Shown here piece by piece: positions 6,218 through 6,754 of a DNA stretch of 6,754 nt. Origin of the DNA: Clostridiales bacterium. Its GTDB lineage: Bacteria > Bacillota > Clostridia > Lachnospirales > WQUN01. The DNA lies in NCBI GenBank assembly GCA_031254075.1, contig JAIRVD010000270.1:1-6754 (forward strand). The letters are read 5' to 3'. Both the position numbers and the translations under genes were made by a program. The notes below the pieces were generated by a model. It was not told where the DNA came from, searched no databases, and was given only the letters and a program-made list of their open reading frames with translations. The number at the start of each line of letters is the position of its first letter. Positions within the stretch are counted from its first letter, which is position 1.

Positions 6218-6239
6218 GTCAAAAAGTACACTTTTTGAC
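6218..6239. repeat. 22-bp palindrome at the recombinase 3' end, candidate crossover site
   Basis: Arms GTCAAAAAGT (6218-6227) and ACTTTTTGAC (6230-6239) are perfect complements around AC. Small serine recombinases bind dyads of about this size with a 2-bp central crossover. The left counterpart, centred on GT 6112-6113, has one perfect arm (6114-6123) and one degenerate arm (6102-6111, 6 of 10 positions matching). A hairpin role in the recombinase mRNA is an alternative. Confidence 0.55.
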
Positions 6240-6242
6240 GGA

Positions 6243-6754
6243 TTATTTTTTTTTCTTTACTGCATTATACTCGCGTAAGCGGCGGTATAGTGTGCTTTCT
6301 TTTAAGCCTGTTTGTTCGATGAGGTCTTTGGTTCGCAGTTTTCCGTGTGTCCATTGTTTTGCCAGAATATCGAAATCATCGGGGGGCTTTTTGGCGGGTC
6401 TGCCGAAGGTTACGCCTCTTGCTTTTGCCGCGGCAATGCCCTCGGCTTGGCGTTGCAATATATATCCGCGTTCCATTTCCGCTACCGCGCCAAAAACTGT
6501 AAGCATAAATTTTCCCGTAAAGGTGGTTGTATCTATTTGTTCCTTCTGACTGACAAATTCCACGCCTTTTTTGGTAAGCTTATCAATAAGCTCCAGTAAA
6601 TCCTTTGTGTTTCGGGCAAAACGGCTAACCGATTCAACCACGACGGTATCGCCGCATTTTACTTTCGCAATCAATTTCCGAAGCCCCGGGCGTGCCGTAT
6701 CTTTTCCGCTTTGCTTGTCAATAAAAATATTTTTGCTCGGTATTTTTAATGCCT
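6243..6754 (-). CDS. Serine recombinase (resolvase/invertase family), N-terminus outside window
   Basis: The frame is open to the right edge, showing 169 residues of a protein probably near 200, as in Hin, Gin and small resolvases. The visible part begins ALKIPSKNIFIDKQSGKDTARPGL. It continues through ESVSRFARN, which contains the paired active-site arginines, and TGKFMLTVFGAVAEMER, leading into the long E-helix and AKARGVTFGRPAK. A C-terminal helix-turn-helix (LRTKDLIEQTGLKESTLYRRLREY) would bind the recombination site. The catalytic serine motif (YxRVS) must lie in the roughly 30 missing residues. The enzyme would cut both DNA strands at a 2-bp core and rejoin after rotation, giving inversion or resolution. 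The gene ends in a run of nine A (- strand) encoding Lys-Lys-Lys just before the stop. The stop abuts the palindromic candidate site. Confidence 0.93.
   Translation of the reverse strand, partial: ALKIPSKNIFIDKQSGKDTARPGLRKLIAKVKCGDTVVVESVSRFARNTKDLLELIDKLTKKGVEFVSQKEQIDTTTFTGKFMLTVFGAVAEMERGYILQRQAEGIAAAKARGVTFGRPAKKPPDDFDILAKQWTHGKLRTKDLIEQTGLKESTLYRRLREYNAVKKKK

Larger units (their letters stand above)
6110..6231. repeat. Perfect 14-bp inverted repeats bounding a promoter segment
   Basis: GTGTACTTTTTGAC at 6110-6123 is the exact reverse complement of GTCAAAAAGTACAC at 6218-6231, with 94 bp between them. The enclosed DNA holds an outward-facing promoter and a stem-loop. Together with the adjoining serine recombinase gene this has the form of an invertible promoter element. 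Each repeat sits within a dyad around a dinucleotide, GT at 6112-6113 and AC at 6228-6229, so the two sites point in opposite directions. Inversion itself is not visible in one sequence. Confidence 0.65.
6114..6244. repeat. 15-bp direct repeats at 6114-6128 and 6230-6244
   Basis: ACTTTTTGACGGATT occurs identically at 6114-6128 and 6230-6244. Because the right site is itself palindromic, it carries arms both direct and inverted to the left copy. The right copy overlaps the recombinase stop codon (TAA on the - strand, 6243-6245). Confidence 0.85.

Noticed and set aside
6235..6599. Two + strand frames opposite the recombinase gene
   Set aside because: They are antisense to clear serine recombinase coding sequence with conserved motifs.
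6243..6754. IS607-type transposase instead of an invertase or resolvase
   Set aside because: IS607-type serine transposases carry an N-terminal DNA-binding domain. Here the helix-turn-helix is C-terminal after the E-helix, as in resolvases and invertases.

Overview
The window holds a rightward (+) run of five tightly packed membrane-transport genes (231-5676), followed by a leftward (-) unit made of a small hypothetical gene (5723-6031) and a serine recombinase gene cut by the right edge (6243-6754). The organism cannot be named from this sequence. The lipoprotein-type sugar-binding protein without an ATPase in its operon and the clostridia-like resolvase suggest an uncultured Firmicutes/Clostridia-like bacterium. 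A HlyD-type adaptor with a long hairpin, a MacB-type periplasmic domain and the dispersed palindromic repeat at the left edge would also fit a diderm lineage. Assignment confidence is low.

Layout. 1-230 is non-coding: three 19-bp direct repeats, the last running into a long imperfect palindrome of dispersed-repeat type. 231-3235 encodes a CUT1-type carbohydrate ABC importer without its ATPase: a lipoprotein binding protein and two permeases. 3236-3305 is a short junction with a hairpin and an 18-codon open frame that touches the genes on both sides. 3306-5676 encodes a HlyD/MacA-like adaptor and a small MacB-like membrane protein, overlapping by 8 nt. No ATPase is present for either half, so nucleotide-binding subunits must act in trans or lie elsewhere. 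A GC-rich hairpin with a T-rich tail sits inside the last gene of this run.

The most interesting part is 6110-6231. A segment of about 94 bp (6124-6217) is bounded by perfect 14-bp inverted repeats (6110-6123 and 6218-6231). It lies directly against the 3' end of a Hin/Gin/resolvase-type serine recombinase gene. Inside it is a near-consensus sigma70-type promoter (TTGACA, 17 bp, TAGAAT on the - strand) aimed at the 102-residue hypothetical gene, with a terminator-like stem-loop just behind the promoter. The two repeats have dyad-like halves around a non-palindromic GT/AC dinucleotide in opposite orientation, as inversion by a serine recombinase would require. The simplest reading is a small invertible promoter switch (phase variation) controlling an undescribed Cys-rich small protein. 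This is an inference from layout; no inverted form has been observed.
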